Below are positions 44,323 to 53,753 of a DNA stretch of 64,000 bases, one piece after another. How positions within the stretch are numbered: position 1 is the stretch's first letter; each line of letters opens with the position of its first letter. The position numbers and the translations under genes were made by a program. This DNA comes from an uncultured Candidatus Actinomarina sp. Lineage in GTDB: Bacteria; Actinomycetota; Acidimicrobiia; Actinomarinales; Actinomarinaceae. Below the pieces are notes generated by a model, which worked only from the letters and a program-made list of their open reading frames with translations, was not told the DNA's origin and ran no database searches. The DNA lies in the NCBI GenBank assembly GCA_902519215.1, contig CABYIX010000004.1, forward strand, positions 1 through 64,000. The letters run 5' to 3'.

Positions 44323-44864
44323 CAGTTACTTGGTGTCCAATCTTTTTCAAAGTCACGCGCCATCATCCATAATAAGTCAGATAATCTATTTAGATATATT
44401 AGTACTTTAGAGTCACTCATGTCTAGGGTTTTATACCAAGTTACACATTTTCTCTCAGCTCTTCTAGAAATAACTCGAGACCAATCTAGTTTTGCAGAAA
44501 TTATATTTTCACCTGGCACAACAAAGAAGTTTGGTAAGCCATTTTTTTCAGTTAAATTGTCTATTTCTTTTTCAAGATTTATAATCATCTCTTCGGTTAC
44601 CAAAGTCTTTCCCGCGGAAAGCTTTTTTCTTTCTGATTTATGAGTCGCTAATTCAGCACCAACTATAAAGAGATCTCTTTGGATACGTAAGATGATTGCT
44701 TTAACGTCGGATGGTAGTTTTAATTCTGCTCTAATTAAACCTAGGGAAGCTACAAGCTCATCAACTGCACCATAGGCTTCTGGTGCTATGCCATCTTTTG
44801 ATACCGAATCCCCATACAAGAGACTTGTATTTCCATGGTCACCTTTTTTAGTGTAAATCTTCAC
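44322..44864 (-). CDS. PduO-type cob(I)alamin adenosyltransferase
   Basis: Transfers the adenosyl group of ATP to cob(I)alamin to form coenzyme B12. 180 residues with KIYTKKGDHGNTSLLYGD (ATP site), AYGAVDELVASLGL, and the C-terminal SRVISRRAERKCVTW helix and LNRLSDLLWMMAR. A user of adenosylcobalamin, such as methylmalonyl-CoA mutase or ribonucleotide reductase, must be encoded elsewhere. Confidence 0.94.
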   Translation of the reverse strand: MKIYTKKGDHGNTSLLYGDSVSKDGIAPEAYGAVDELVASLGLIRAELKLPSDVKAIILRIQRDLFIVGAELATHKSERKKLSAGKTLVTEEMIINLEKEIDNLTEKNGLPNFFVVPGENIISAKLDWSRVISRRAERKCVTWYKTLDMSDSKVLIYLNRLSDLLWMMARDFEKDWTPSN

Positions 44865-44879
44865 TTCTTAAGAATAATG

Positions 44880-45542
44880 CTAGATAGAAAGTATTAATGT
44901 ACCAGAAGCACCTAATGACACAATTAATGAAAGATAACTTAAACCTGTACTTGCCATAACACCTGTATACGATTTCTCTTGTAGAGACTTAAACGACCCA
45001 AAAGATAAGATTGCAGCAGATATATAAAGAAACACCATTACATTATTTAATACATTGTTAGAAAGAAGATTAAAGAGATCCGATGAACTTTCGTAAAAAT
45101 CAAAAAACACAAGAACTGAGAGGCCTAAAGATAAAGAAGTAGAAAATATTGCAATATTTTTCATACCAACTCTAGATATGGTCGGGTCTACTAAAAACCA
45201 GTGTCCAATCATCATGAGTGAAAAAACTGATGATACTAAAAGGATTGGTAAAGTTGATTTTAAAAGTTCTAGCCCTACAAAATTAAATGACCCAATAAAG
45301 AAACTTATAATTGATAAAAGTAAAATATAATTCTTTTCCTTTTTATTAAGTAAATTTGAATACAAGCCTAAAAATAATATTCCTAAAAAAGTAAATGTAG
45401 ATGGATTAATAAAGACTGTGAAAAAAATTATTGAACTAAAAAGTAGTGTAAAACCTTTTTTTGGATTTGTAGTGTTTACAATGTACCCCATAAAAGGGAC
45501 GCATTGTATTAAAAAGACATAAGTAAATTCACTCAATTGCAT
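44880..45542 (-). CDS. Polytopic membrane protein, function unknown
   Basis: 220 residues with about seven hydrophobic helices; one short conserved-looking motif, MIGHWFLVDPTISR, sits in helix 4 or the following loop. No family recognised. It starts at ATG 45540-45542 and is divergent from the next membrane gene through an overlapping pair of -10 boxes. It lies 15 nt upstream of the adenosyltransferase on the same strand. Confidence 0.75.
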   Translation of the reverse strand: MQLSEFTYVFLIQCVPFMGYIVNTTNPKKGFTLLFSSIIFFTVFINPSTFTFLGILFLGLYSNLLNKKEKNYILLLSIISFFIGSFNFVGLELLKSTLPILLVSSVFSLMMIGHWFLVDPTISRVGMKNIAIFSTSLSLGLSVLVFFDFYESSSDLFNLLSNNVLNNVMVFLYISAAILSFGSFKSLQEKSYTGVMASTGLSYLSLIVSLGASGTLILSI

Positions 45543-45550
45543 ATATTCTT

Positions 45551-45557
45551 TACAATA
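45551..45557. promoter_or_regulatory. Overlapping divergent -10 boxes (TACAATA)
   Basis: TACAAT on the plus strand (45551-45556) is seven bases before the ATG at 45564; TATTGT on the minus strand (45552-45557) is nine bases before the ATG at 45542. This is the same arrangement as at 30558-30564, inverted. Confidence 0.5.
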
Positions 45558-45563
45558 ATAGGT

Positions 45564-45917
45564 ATGTTTGCTTCACTAGTAAAAACTAATTATAAAAATG
45601 CCTCAATTGTTACTTTATTATTTCTATTAATTGTAAGCTTTTTTGACAATACAGACGAAATTAGACTTTTAAGTTCTGAGTTTTTTCTAACTTTTATAAT
45701 GTATTTTTTTATGATCGTATTAGCTCTAGATGCATTAAGTAATAATAAAATTATTGGTTTGATTTTGTTTTTAAGCTTAACTTTCCTCCCTCCAAGTATT
45801 TTTTCAGACTACGAAGGTCAACTCTTTCCTGTCACTTATTTAATATTTATTACTTATTTGCTTTACATCTCTGGACTTATGATGTTTAAAAATTGGAAAA
45901 ATAATGCGGGATTATGA
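45564..45917 (+). CDS. Small membrane protein, function unknown
   Basis: About 117 residues and four membrane helices (for instance ASIVTLLFLLIVSFF and FFLTFIMYFFMIVLALDAL), ending in a short basic tail. The frame is open from a TTG at 45537, but the ATG at 45564 is preceded by TACAAT at seven bases and is the better start. No family recognised. Confidence 0.7.
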   Translation: MFASLVKTNYKNASIVTLLFLLIVSFFDNTDEIRLLSSEFFLTFIMYFFMIVLALDALSNNKIIGLILFLSLTFLPPSIFSDYEGQLFPVTYLIFITYLLYISGLMMFKNWKNNAGL

Positions 45918-45935
45918 AATATTTTTCAATATATC

Positions 45936-45941
45936 TAAAAT
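45936..45941 (+). promoter_or_regulatory. -10 box for the SpoIID-like gene (leaderless type)
   Basis: TAAAAT followed by six bases (GATTAC) and the ATG at 45948. Confidence 0.5.
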
Positions 45942-45947
45942 GATTAC

Positions 45948-48917
45948 ATGAAACAGGGGTATTTTAAAAATATTATTTTCTTTTTTCTATTTCTAATTTT
46001 CTTTATACCTTTTTCAGCATCAAGCCAAAAAGTAAGTGCTATTGAAATAAAATATGATAATCAGTTTAGATGTTTAGACAATGCTGTTGCTCCTCTCGAC
46101 AACCTTTTAGATATTCAAACATTCTTAAGCTGTAATGGCTTCAATCCTGGACCAATAGATGGACTCAGCGGTTCAAGAACTAATAATGCAATAATTAGTT
46201 TTCAGAAAACAGTTGGGCTATCTGCTGATGGAGTTGTAGGACCTGCAACTAAACAAGCGATGAGAGCCTTTAGTACAACTTCATTTACTTTCACAGGTAG
46301 TGGATGGGGGCACGGAGTAGGTCTGAGTCAATATGGGGCTAAAGGGTTAACAGAACTCGGTGCAAATTTTTGTAGTAATACCAGCTCATGTACATCAGGT
46401 GAGGTTGTAGATTATTACTTTACAGACACTAATGTTAGTAATTTGTCCGAAATCAGTTTGTCATCACCTGAAATAGCAACAGATAGTAACGCTCTTTGGG
46501 TTGGTTTAGCAAGAAATGCTAAAAGTATAAATCTAACAACTCTCCCTTCATCAAGCCCTCCTATGCTTTCAATCTGCCAAGATGGGCTTTCAGATACAGC
46601 GGGAGTCCAAGTTTTCTTGACTTCAAGAGGATTTGAACCTGGACCTGTGGATGGCGCATTTGGTGACAAAACTTCAAATGCGCTAAAAAATTATCAAGCA
46701 TCAGTTGGAATTTCACAATCTGGAAGTATTGATGCTGATACACTTAATAAAATTAAATCTGAAGCAGCTTCTGATGGACCATGCGAATCGGTATTCGGGC
46801 CTTTAAAAATCAGTGGCGGTGCAACTATAAATATTATTTCAAATGGAAATGGATGTTATTTTAACGGACATCCGTTAGTTAACAGATCAACAGCAAGTTG
46901 TAACATTGGAATTGGTTGGTCGGAAGGTGGAAGGATAAGAGTTGGTCCTCGCGAACATAAACACGGAGTTTTAAAATTAAGATCAAAAAATGTTTCTTCG
47001 GGTTTTCATGTTTCGCTGTCAGTAAACATAGAAAAGTATTTATACGGTTTAGCTGAAATGCCTTCTCATTGGAATGTTAAAGCACTTGAGGCACAGGCTT
47101 TAGTTGGAAGAAGTTATGCTGTTTATCAATACCTGAAGCAAAATATTCCATCTCAAACAACTTCATTAGACGCAGGGCTTTCAACATCAAGACAAGCTTA
47201 TTGCTGGTGTCATATCGGATCAACTGCATCAAGTCAATATTATTACGGATATCTTAAAGAAATATCAGGTCCAAACTGGGTACAAGCTGTCAATAACACT
47301 TCTGGTAAAGTAATAACTTATAACGGTGGGTATACACAAAGCTCTGTAATTCAAGCATTTTACTCTTCCTCAACTGGAGGAAAGACAAACAATAATGCAG
47401 TAGGCTTTGGGTCAGCAACAGTATGGCCCTATCTTCAAACAGTAGACGATCCATGGTCAGTAGACAACAGAGTTGGTAACAGTAAGGCTGCTTGGTCTTA
47501 TGATTTCTCTGGCTACCAACTATCAAAAAATATTCTATGTGGTGATACGCCATGTTTTGACTCAATAACTGATATTTACGTTTCATCTACTGCTGAGTCA
47601 GGTGCTGCTGTCGAAGTCACCATGAAAGGATTTAAGAATGGCTCATCAAGAACAGTTACAAAATCAGGAAGAAATATTAAATCTCAATTAGGATTTACTT
47701 CACATTACTTTAAAACTTCCAGCCAATCTGATGTTTCGAATCTCTCTATTGGGCCTATAACGGTAAATACCTCAACTGTGTCATCTTCAACTGGTACTTC
47801 ATCTTCTACTTCTACAGGAGATGTAGCTCAATACGCTACATCAACTTCAGGATTGAATTTACTATCTGGAGCGGGATTATTAAACAACTGTAATGAAACT
47901 TCATCAGCTTGCCAGGCTAAAACATTAACAAGGGAGGAAGCCGCGGCTATTGTTGCAACAATTGGTGGTGTTTCTCTAGATGCACCTAATGCTTATAGTG
48001 ATGATGACCAAAGCATTTATCAAAAAGCAATAAACGCAATTCCTTATTACGGTAGTCAAGTTTGTATTGGAAGCCCTTTTCAGTTTCAGCCAAATGAAAC
48101 TGTAGCTAGAGATCAGTTTGCGTGTATGGTTATAAAATCTATCAAAGCAGGCTCAACAGCTGAATTATCTGGTTCAATTGACAAGTACTCTGATGAAGGG
48201 GCTAGTAAATGGACTAATGAAATCAATATACTTGCTGCCAATGATGTAATTCCTGCTTGTAGTTCCATTCAAGATAAGTTTTGTCCTAGTAGAAATATTT
48301 CCATTGGGGAAGTTGCCTACATAGTTAATAAAATGGTAAGTAAATCATTGATATCAAGTGACTTGTTTTCAAGTAGTAACTTCCAAGCCGGCTGGACTGC
48401 AAGTGGTTCTGAGGTTGTCGAAGCAAGTGCTACTGCTGTGGAAAATCCTAATGCAGGAAATGATGCTTGCGTACCAAGAGATAATACAGCCTTAGTGATA
48501 AATTCTGTATTAGATATACAGCAGTTTCTATCTAGTAACGGTTTCAATCCTGGACCAATTGATGGACAAACAGGACCAAAAACTAAAAATGCAGTTATAG
48601 AGTTTCAAAAAGAAAATGGTTTACTCGCTGATGGAATAGTTGGAAATAAAACTAAAGATGCGATGAGGGCATATACAGGATGTAGAAGTCAAAATGTTTG
48701 CATTGCTAGAGATAACTCAAATGCAAAACTAGATTCTATTGCAGACATCCAAACCTACCTAGCAAACAACGGTTTTAATCCTGGAATTATAGATGGAGAA
48801 ATTGGATCATATACGAAGGAAGCTATAAAGGCTTTCCAACGCAAAGTAGGATTAATTCCAGATGGTGTTGCTGGAAATAGAACAAAATCAGAAATGAAAT
48901 CTTATACCGGCTGTTAG
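45948..48917 (+). CDS. Secreted SpoIID-domain protein with four peptidoglycan-binding repeats and SLH-like region
   Basis: 989 residues. Signal peptide (about 1-25). Peptidoglycan-binding repeat 1 (about 42-105), then the SpoIID-type GSGWGHGVGLSQYGAKGL (about 117-134), repeat 2 inserted at about 205-275, the SpoIID core with KYLYGLAEMPSHWNVKALEAQALVGRSYAV (about 365-392), a Ser/Thr linker (about 600-625), an SLH-like region (about 650-800), and repeats 3 and 4 (about 843-910 and 920-989). Each repeat has the NGFNPGPIDG-type core and QK-x-x-G-L-x-x-DG-x-x-G-x-x-T. SpoIID proteins are lytic transglycosylases on denuded glycan; here a cell-wall-anchored hydrolase or amidase enhancer is likely. 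Confidence 0.9.
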   Translation: MKQGYFKNIIFFFLFLIFFIPFSASSQKVSAIEIKYDNQFRCLDNAVAPLDNLLDIQTFLSCNGFNPGPIDGLSGSRTNNAIISFQKTVGLSADGVVGPATKQAMRAFSTTSFTFTGSGWGHGVGLSQYGAKGLTELGANFCSNTSSCTSGEVVDYYFTDTNVSNLSEISLSSPEIATDSNALWVGLARNAKSINLTTLPSSSPPMLSICQDGLSDTAGVQVFLTSRGFEPGPVDGAFGDKTSNALKNYQASVGISQSGSIDADTLNKIKSEAASDGPCESVFGPLKISGGATINIISNGNGCYFNGHPLVNRSTASCNIGIGWSEGGRIRVGPREHKHGVLKLRSKNVSSGFHVSLSVNIEKYLYGLAEMPSHWNVKALEAQALVGRSYAVYQYLKQNIPSQTTSLDAGLSTSRQAYCWCHIGSTASSQYYYGYLKEISGPNWVQAVNNTSGKVITYNGGYTQSSVIQAFYSSSTGGKTNNNAVGFGSATVWPYLQTVDDPWSVDNRVGNSKAAWSYDFSGYQLSKNILCGDTPCFDSITDIYVSSTAESGAAVEVTMKGFKNGSSRTVTKSGRNIKSQLGFTSHYFKTSSQSDVSNLSIGPITVNTSTVSSSTGTSSSTSTGDVAQYATSTSGLNLLSGAGLLNNCNETSSACQAKTLTREEAAAIVATIGGVSLDAPNAYSDDDQSIYQKAINAIPYYGSQVCIGSPFQFQPNETVARDQFACMVIKSIKAGSTAELSGSIDKYSDEGASKWTNEINILAANDVIPACSSIQDKFCPSRNISIGEVAYIVNKMVSKSLISSDLFSSSNFQAGWTASGSEVVEASATAVENPNAGNDACVPRDNTALVINSVLDIQQFLSSNGFNPGPIDGQTGPKTKNAVIEFQKENGLLADGIVGNKTKDAMRAYTGCRSQNVCIARDNSNAKLDSIADIQTYLANNGFNPGIIDGEIGSYTKEAIKAFQRKVGLIPDGVAGNRTKSEMKSYTGC

Positions 48918-50827
48918 CTTATATATTGTAAAATTTTCTCAGCTATTTTTTCTGAACTAAATTCAAAATATTCTATTAAATCTTCTAATGGAGCTGACTC
49001 TCCAAAAGTTTCTATACTAAAACTTTCTGTTACTTTTCCAATATAATCTTGCCAGCCAATAGAGCGACCAAGTTCAAGAGTAAAGACAAACTCATTTATT
49101 TTTAGATTTTCAAGAGTGTCGGTATTAATTTGATTCAAAATTGGAGTACTTATAATTTGTACAGACTTATCTTTTAACTTCTTAGAAACCTCAATTGCTA
49201 AATTTACTTCAGATCCAGAAGCAAATATTGTAATGTCATCTCCTTTGATTAACTCGTATGCACCATCTTGAAAATTTTTATAGCTCAAATTAGTTTCAAT
49301 ATAATCTAACGACTGTCGTGTTAACACAAGAGATTTAGGGTTGTTACTTTTAGTAAAAATATACTGATAAGCATATTGTGCTTCTATGCTGTTTGCTGGT
49401 CGAATAACATCTACTCCTGGTATTAGTCTTAAACTCATTAAGTGCTCAACAGGTTGATGGGTAGGACCGTCTTCACCAAGATAAATTGAATCATGAGTAA
49501 ATATGTAGACAGAATCAAGATTCATAAGAGATGCCAGCCTTATGCTAGGTCTCATATAATCTGAAAAAACTAAAAATGTTGACCCATAACCAATTAAATT
49601 ACTGTGCAAAGTAATCCCATTTACAACTGCTGCCATTGCATGTTCTCGAATTCCAAACTCAATTGACTGACCACTTCTGTTTTTATGTGAATAAATTGAA
49701 TTTGAGATTATTTGCTTGGTAGATGCTGCAAGGTCTGCTGATCCTCCAAGTATGAATTTATTTGACTCTCCTATGGAATTTAAAACCTCACTTCCTGTCA
49801 CCCTTGTTGCTTTTCTTTCATTATTTAGAGAATTGATAAATTCAATTTTTTTATTGTTAAATTCATTCCATAAATCTGCAAAATCATCATCATTTGTTAT
49901 CTTTTCCTCAAGTAAAGATACCCATTCATCATATTTGCTATTATCAGTATCTCTTTTTTCATTGAAATAATCATAAATTTCTTGAGGGTGATCAAATGTA
50001 TTCCCTGTCCAGCTTACGTTTTTTAAGAATTGTTCCATTTCATCACTTCCTAAAGGTGACCCATGTATCCCACTAGTGTTTTGCTTATTAGGAGAATGTT
50101 TCCCTATAGTGCTTTTTGCTATTATTAAAGATGGTTTGGAAGTGTTGCTTTGTGCCTCCTTAATGGCATCAACAATCTGATTTTCATCATGTCCATCTAT
50201 TTCCTGAACATGCCAACCTAATGATTGAAATTTTTCACTTTGATTAGTCACTGATACTTTGTCTACATTCCCGTCAATAGATATATTGTTATCGTCAAAA
50301 ATATAAATTAATTTTCCCAGTTTCCAAAGACCTGCTAATTCAGCAGCTTCAAATGAAACGCCCTCCATTAAATCACCATCTGAAACTATTCCATATACAT
50401 AATGATCTATAATTTGATTTCCAAAAATATCTGACAAATAAGTCTCCGCAAGCGCAAGGCCAACTCCTGTCGCAAAACCCTGTCCTAAAGGTCCAGTTGT
50501 TATATCAATTCCAATATCTACATCTAGCTCAGGGTGGCCAGCAGTCTTAGAATTTAATTGTCTGAAATGCTTCATGTCATCAACAGAAATATTAAAACCA
50601 TTGAAATGCAGTAAGCTATAAAGCAATGCTGACCCATGTCCAGCACTAAGAACAAATCGATCTCTATTTATCCAGTTAGGATTTCTATTAGAAATTTTTA
50701 AAAAGTTTTTGAATAATACAGTTCCTACATCTGCCATTCCCAATGGCATACCGGGGTGTCCAGAGTTTGCTTTCTCGACAGATGAAGCTGAAAGGACTCT
50801 AATGGATTTTGTTACTTTATCAAACAC
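48914..50827 (-). CDS. tkt: Transketolase
   Basis: Thiamine-diphosphate enzyme of the pentose phosphate pathway. Motifs: SGHPGMPLGMADVG, TTGPLGQGFATGVG, the ThDP loop GIVSDGDLMEGVSFEAAELAG, and the transketolase C-terminal VYIFTHDSIYLGEDGPTHQPVEHL. 637 residues, slightly short of the usual 660. Start codon GTG with TATACT six bases upstream. The stop overlaps the convergent SpoIID gene stop by 4 nt. Confidence 0.96.
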   Translation of the reverse strand: MFDKVTKSIRVLSASSVEKANSGHPGMPLGMADVGTVLFKNFLKISNRNPNWINRDRFVLSAGHGSALLYSLLHFNGFNISVDDMKHFRQLNSKTAGHPELDVDIGIDITTGPLGQGFATGVGLALAETYLSDIFGNQIIDHYVYGIVSDGDLMEGVSFEAAELAGLWKLGKLIYIFDDNNISIDGNVDKVSVTNQSEKFQSLGWHVQEIDGHDENQIVDAIKEAQSNTSKPSLIIAKSTIGKHSPNKQNTSGIHGSPLGSDEMEQFLKNVSWTGNTFDHPQEIYDYFNEKRDTDNSKYDEWVSLLEEKITNDDDFADLWNEFNNKKIEFINSLNNERKATRVTGSEVLNSIGESNKFILGGSADLAASTKQIISNSIYSHKNRSGQSIEFGIREHAMAAVVNGITLHSNLIGYGSTFLVFSDYMRPSIRLASLMNLDSVYIFTHDSIYLGEDGPTHQPVEHLMSLRLIPGVDVIRPANSIEAQYAYQYIFTKSNNPKSLVLTRQSLDYIETNLSYKNFQDGAYELIKGDDITIFASGSEVNLAIEVSKKLKDKSVQIISTPILNQINTDTLENLKINEFVFTLELGRSIGWQDYIGKVTESFSIETFGESAPLEDLIEYFEFSSEKIAEKILQYIS

Positions 50828-50833
50828 AGATTA

Positions 50834-50839
50834 AGTATA
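50834..50839 (-). promoter_or_regulatory. -10 box for tkt (leaderless GTG)
   Basis: TATACT on the minus strand followed by six bases (TAATCT) and the GTG start at 50827. It lies in the short gap after lipBA, so tkt can be transcribed on its own. Confidence 0.5.
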
Positions 50840-50846
50840 TAAGAAT

Positions 50847-52475
50847 CTAGGCAGACGCAAAAGAATCTTTTGCATGATATGAAGATCTTACTAGTGGACC
50901 GGATTCAACATGTGGTATGCCGAATGACTCACCAAGTAATTTATAATCTTCAAATTCTTCAATTGGCGCATACCTATCAATTGGTCTATGTTTTGCTGTT
51001 GGTCTTAAATATTGACCTATAGTAACAATATCAATTTCAATTTTAGATAGGTCTTTCAAAACTGAAATAACTTCATCTTTAGTTTCACCCATTCCAACAA
51101 TTAATCCAGTTTTTGTTTTTCCCATAAATCCTTGCTGCTTAACATATTCGAGAAGAGACAATGACCTTCCATAAGATGCTGCGGTTCTTATTTCTCTTTG
51201 TAGTCTTGGTACTGTTTCTAAATTATGATTAAATACCTCAGGAGCAGCAAAAAGAATATTGTCTATTGCTGACCTCAATCCTTTAAAATCTGGAACCAAG
51301 ACTTCGACATTACATTTTTCATTTAATTCTTTTACAGCGCGAATTGTATCTGCAAAAAACAAAGATCCTCCATCATCAAGGTCATCCCTATTAACGGAAG
51401 TAATAACAGCATGTGACAACTGCATAGCTTTTACACTTTCTGCAACCCTAATTGGCTCATCTAAATCAAGTTGGCCGGGCTTACCAGTTTTAACATCACA
51501 AAAACCACAAGCTCGTGTACATACATCACCCATTATCATAAATGTTGCGGTTCCCATTGACCAACATTCATATATATTTGGGCACGAAGCTTCTTCACAT
51601 ACTGTATTTAATTTTTTCTCGCTTAATAAGTTTTTTAAATTGATGTAATCATTTCCTAAGTTTGCTTTAACCTTCATCCACTCAGGCCTTCTAGGTTCAT
51701 TTGGTAAGACTCCCCTTATGGTTATCGGAATAATATTTTTATTGGGTTTAAACACTCCCCTCTTAACCATTTCATCAATATTAAATTCTTTAGTTGTCTT
51801 CAGTTGTTTAGGAGTAAATTGAGAAAACTGTTTATCTATTTTTTCATAATTGAAAATGTTCTCAAAATTTTTAGAAATTACACTTGATACATCCTCAAAA
51901 GAAATTTGATTATTAAATTGATGAATGGAACTCATTTGTTCCGATTCATTACCACATGGGTTTATCAAATTAAAGCCTTCCAGATTATCAAAAATATTTA
52001 ATGAAAAACCATGATAAGTAGTCCATTTACTAACCTTGATTCCGATCGAAGCAATTTTACCAGCAGAAGTCCAAACACCTGTATCGTCTTCTTTGGTAAA
52101 AGAATCTATAGAAAATTCATTTAGAGTATCAATGATTACATTTTCTAATGACCTCACAAAGGGCAGTATTTTTTTTGGATCAGAAAGTCTAACAATTGGA
52201 TAACCGATTAGTTGGCCTTCACCATGATAGGTAATGTCTCCTCCCCTATCAGTTTCAAAAAAATCTATACCCCTATTACTAAGCTCTTCCTCAGAAACTA
52301 GTAAATTGTTCTTCTTTGCAGAACGTCCTGAAGTTATAACCCCATCATGTTCAAGAAGCAATAAATAATCATCATTGCTATTGTTTTGTGAAACTGATCT
52401 ATGAATTCCTAACTGAAGGTCATAAGCTTCCGAATAAGGTAATTTACCAAGCCACCGAATATTGATAGTTCTCAA
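50847..52475 (-). CDS. LipB-LipA fusion: octanoyltransferase plus lipoyl synthase
   Basis: One 542-residue frame holding both steps of lipoate synthesis. Residues about 1-215: LipB, with RGGDITYHGEGQLIGYP, the Lys in SAGKIASIGIKV and HGFSLNI. Residues about 255-542: LipA, a radical-SAM enzyme, with the auxiliary cluster CEEASCPNIYECW, the CxxxCxxC motif CTRACGFCDV, and the C-terminal RSSYHA serine ligand region. The linker holds no stop and no internal start is needed. The likely start is TTG 52475 (M-R-T-I-N-I-R-W), six bases after AGGA; an in-frame TTG at 52493 is possible. It overlaps the E2 stop, so lipoylation enzymes are made with the complex they modify. Confidence 0.94.
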   Translation of the reverse strand: MRTINIRWLGKLPYSEAYDLQLGIHRSVSQNNSNDDYLLLLEHDGVITSGRSAKKNNLLVSEEELSNRGIDFFETDRGGDITYHGEGQLIGYPIVRLSDPKKILPFVRSLENVIIDTLNEFSIDSFTKEDDTGVWTSAGKIASIGIKVSKWTTYHGFSLNIFDNLEGFNLINPCGNESEQMSSIHQFNNQISFEDVSSVISKNFENIFNYEKIDKQFSQFTPKQLKTTKEFNIDEMVKRGVFKPNKNIIPITIRGVLPNEPRRPEWMKVKANLGNDYINLKNLLSEKKLNTVCEEASCPNIYECWSMGTATFMIMGDVCTRACGFCDVKTGKPGQLDLDEPIRVAESVKAMQLSHAVITSVNRDDLDDGGSLFFADTIRAVKELNEKCNVEVLVPDFKGLRSAIDNILFAAPEVFNHNLETVPRLQREIRTAASYGRSLSLLEYVKQQGFMGKTKTGLIVGMGETKDEVISVLKDLSKIEIDIVTIGQYLRPTAKHRPIDRYAPIEEFEDYKLLGESFGIPHVESGPLVRSSYHAKDSFASA

Positions 52476-53749
52476 TCTAATTCCTGTGACCAATCAGTAT
52501 TCTCTAACCTTTCCTTAATATAATTAAGAAATAACAATGCTACGGAACCATCAAATACCCTATGGTCCCATGTAATACTCAAAATACCAGTGTGTCTTAT
52601 TGCTATAGAATCGGATCCATCTTGTGCTTGAACAACAACTGGTCGTTTCTTAACTGATTCTGTTGAAAGGATGGCAACATTTGGTTGATTAATTATTGGG
52701 GATGTTAAAAATGAATTAAATGAACCATTGTTAGATATAGTAAAAGTACTTCCACTTACATCATCTAAACCATATTTTCCATCTCTTAATAATTTGGAAG
52801 TCTCTGAAATCTTTCTTGCTATTCCTTTTAAATTAAACGAATCAGCCTCCTGCAAGGTTCCAACCAACAATCCCTCTTGATTTAAGTCAACAGCAATTCC
52901 TAGATTGATATGATTATGAATTTCATGTATGCCATTTTCTAAATCAAAAGAACTATTTACAACAGAGTATTCCCTCAATGCCGAAATAGTAGCAAGAGAG
53001 ATGAAAGGAAGGTAAGTTAATGAAAAGCCATTTTCTTCCTTAAATTTTGCTTTATGTTTTGCTCTTACAATTTCAATATTCTCAAAATCTACCTCAATAG
53101 AAGTCATCACATGTGCAGAAGTTTGCTTTGACATAATCATGTTTTCAGCAATTCTTTTCCTAAGTCTTGAAATGTTATTTGAAGACTCTTTAGTTAATGT
53201 TTCTTTCTCTTTTTCTTGTGGGAGCTGTTCAGCAATCTTCTCTGTTGAGATTACGCCCTGACTTGATGAAATAATTTTTTCAATATCTTGTCTTTTAATC
53301 CTTCCGTTTTTACCAGTGCCCTGAACTTTTTCAAGATCTATATTGTGTTCAGAGGCAAGTTTTCTGACAACTGGTGATAATTTAAGATTTTGTTTCTCCT
53401 TCGGTGTCTTTACAATATTAGGATTTTGTACCTCGTCAACATCAGGATTTGGATCTTGAATATTATCTTCTTTTGGCTCTTCTTTAGGAGGGGTGTCATT
53501 TGTTTTTGTTTTATCTCCATCCAATTCAAGTAGAGAAGCGCCTACTTCTACAGTTTCACCCTCTTCTACTAGTAAATTACTGACTGTTCCGTTAAATGGT
53601 GAGGGTACTTCTGTGTCAACTTTGTCAGTAGAGATTTCCAATATTGGATCATCTTCTTTAACTTCGTCTCCTACCTTAACTAGCCAACGAAGAATTGTGC
53701 CTTCTGTTACTGTTTCGCCAAGCTGTGGCATTGTCACTATTTGACTCAT
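52472..53749 (-). CDS. 2-oxoacid dehydrogenase E2 (dihydrolipoamide acyltransferase)
   Basis: 425 residues: one lipoyl domain (residues 1-76, lipoyl Lys in STDKVDTEVP), an acidic, Pro/Lys/Glu/Asp-rich linker, a peripheral-subunit-binding domain (about 122-160, SPVVRKLASEHNIDLEKVQGTG-type), and the catalytic core with HRVFDG in ITWDHRVFDGSVAL. Could serve pyruvate or branched-chain oxoacid dehydrogenase. It lies 4 nt after the fused E1 gene in the order lpd-E1-E2-lipBA. Confidence 0.93.
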   Translation of the reverse strand: MSQIVTMPQLGETVTEGTILRWLVKVGDEVKEDDPILEISTDKVDTEVPSPFNGTVSNLLVEEGETVEVGASLLELDGDKTKTNDTPPKEEPKEDNIQDPNPDVDEVQNPNIVKTPKEKQNLKLSPVVRKLASEHNIDLEKVQGTGKNGRIKRQDIEKIISSSQGVISTEKIAEQLPQEKEKETLTKESSNNISRLRKRIAENMIMSKQTSAHVMTSIEVDFENIEIVRAKHKAKFKEENGFSLTYLPFISLATISALREYSVVNSSFDLENGIHEIHNHINLGIAVDLNQEGLLVGTLQEADSFNLKGIARKISETSKLLRDGKYGLDDVSGSTFTISNNGSFNSFLTSPIINQPNVAILSTESVKKRPVVVQAQDGSDSIAIRHTGILSITWDHRVFDGSVALLFLNYIKERLENTDWSQELD

Positions 53750-53753
53750 TATT

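Noticed and set aside
47770-47825. Serine/threonine codon repeats as a tandem-repeat element
   Set aside because: They encode a low-complexity linker in the SpoIID-like protein, not an independent repeat or CRISPR array.
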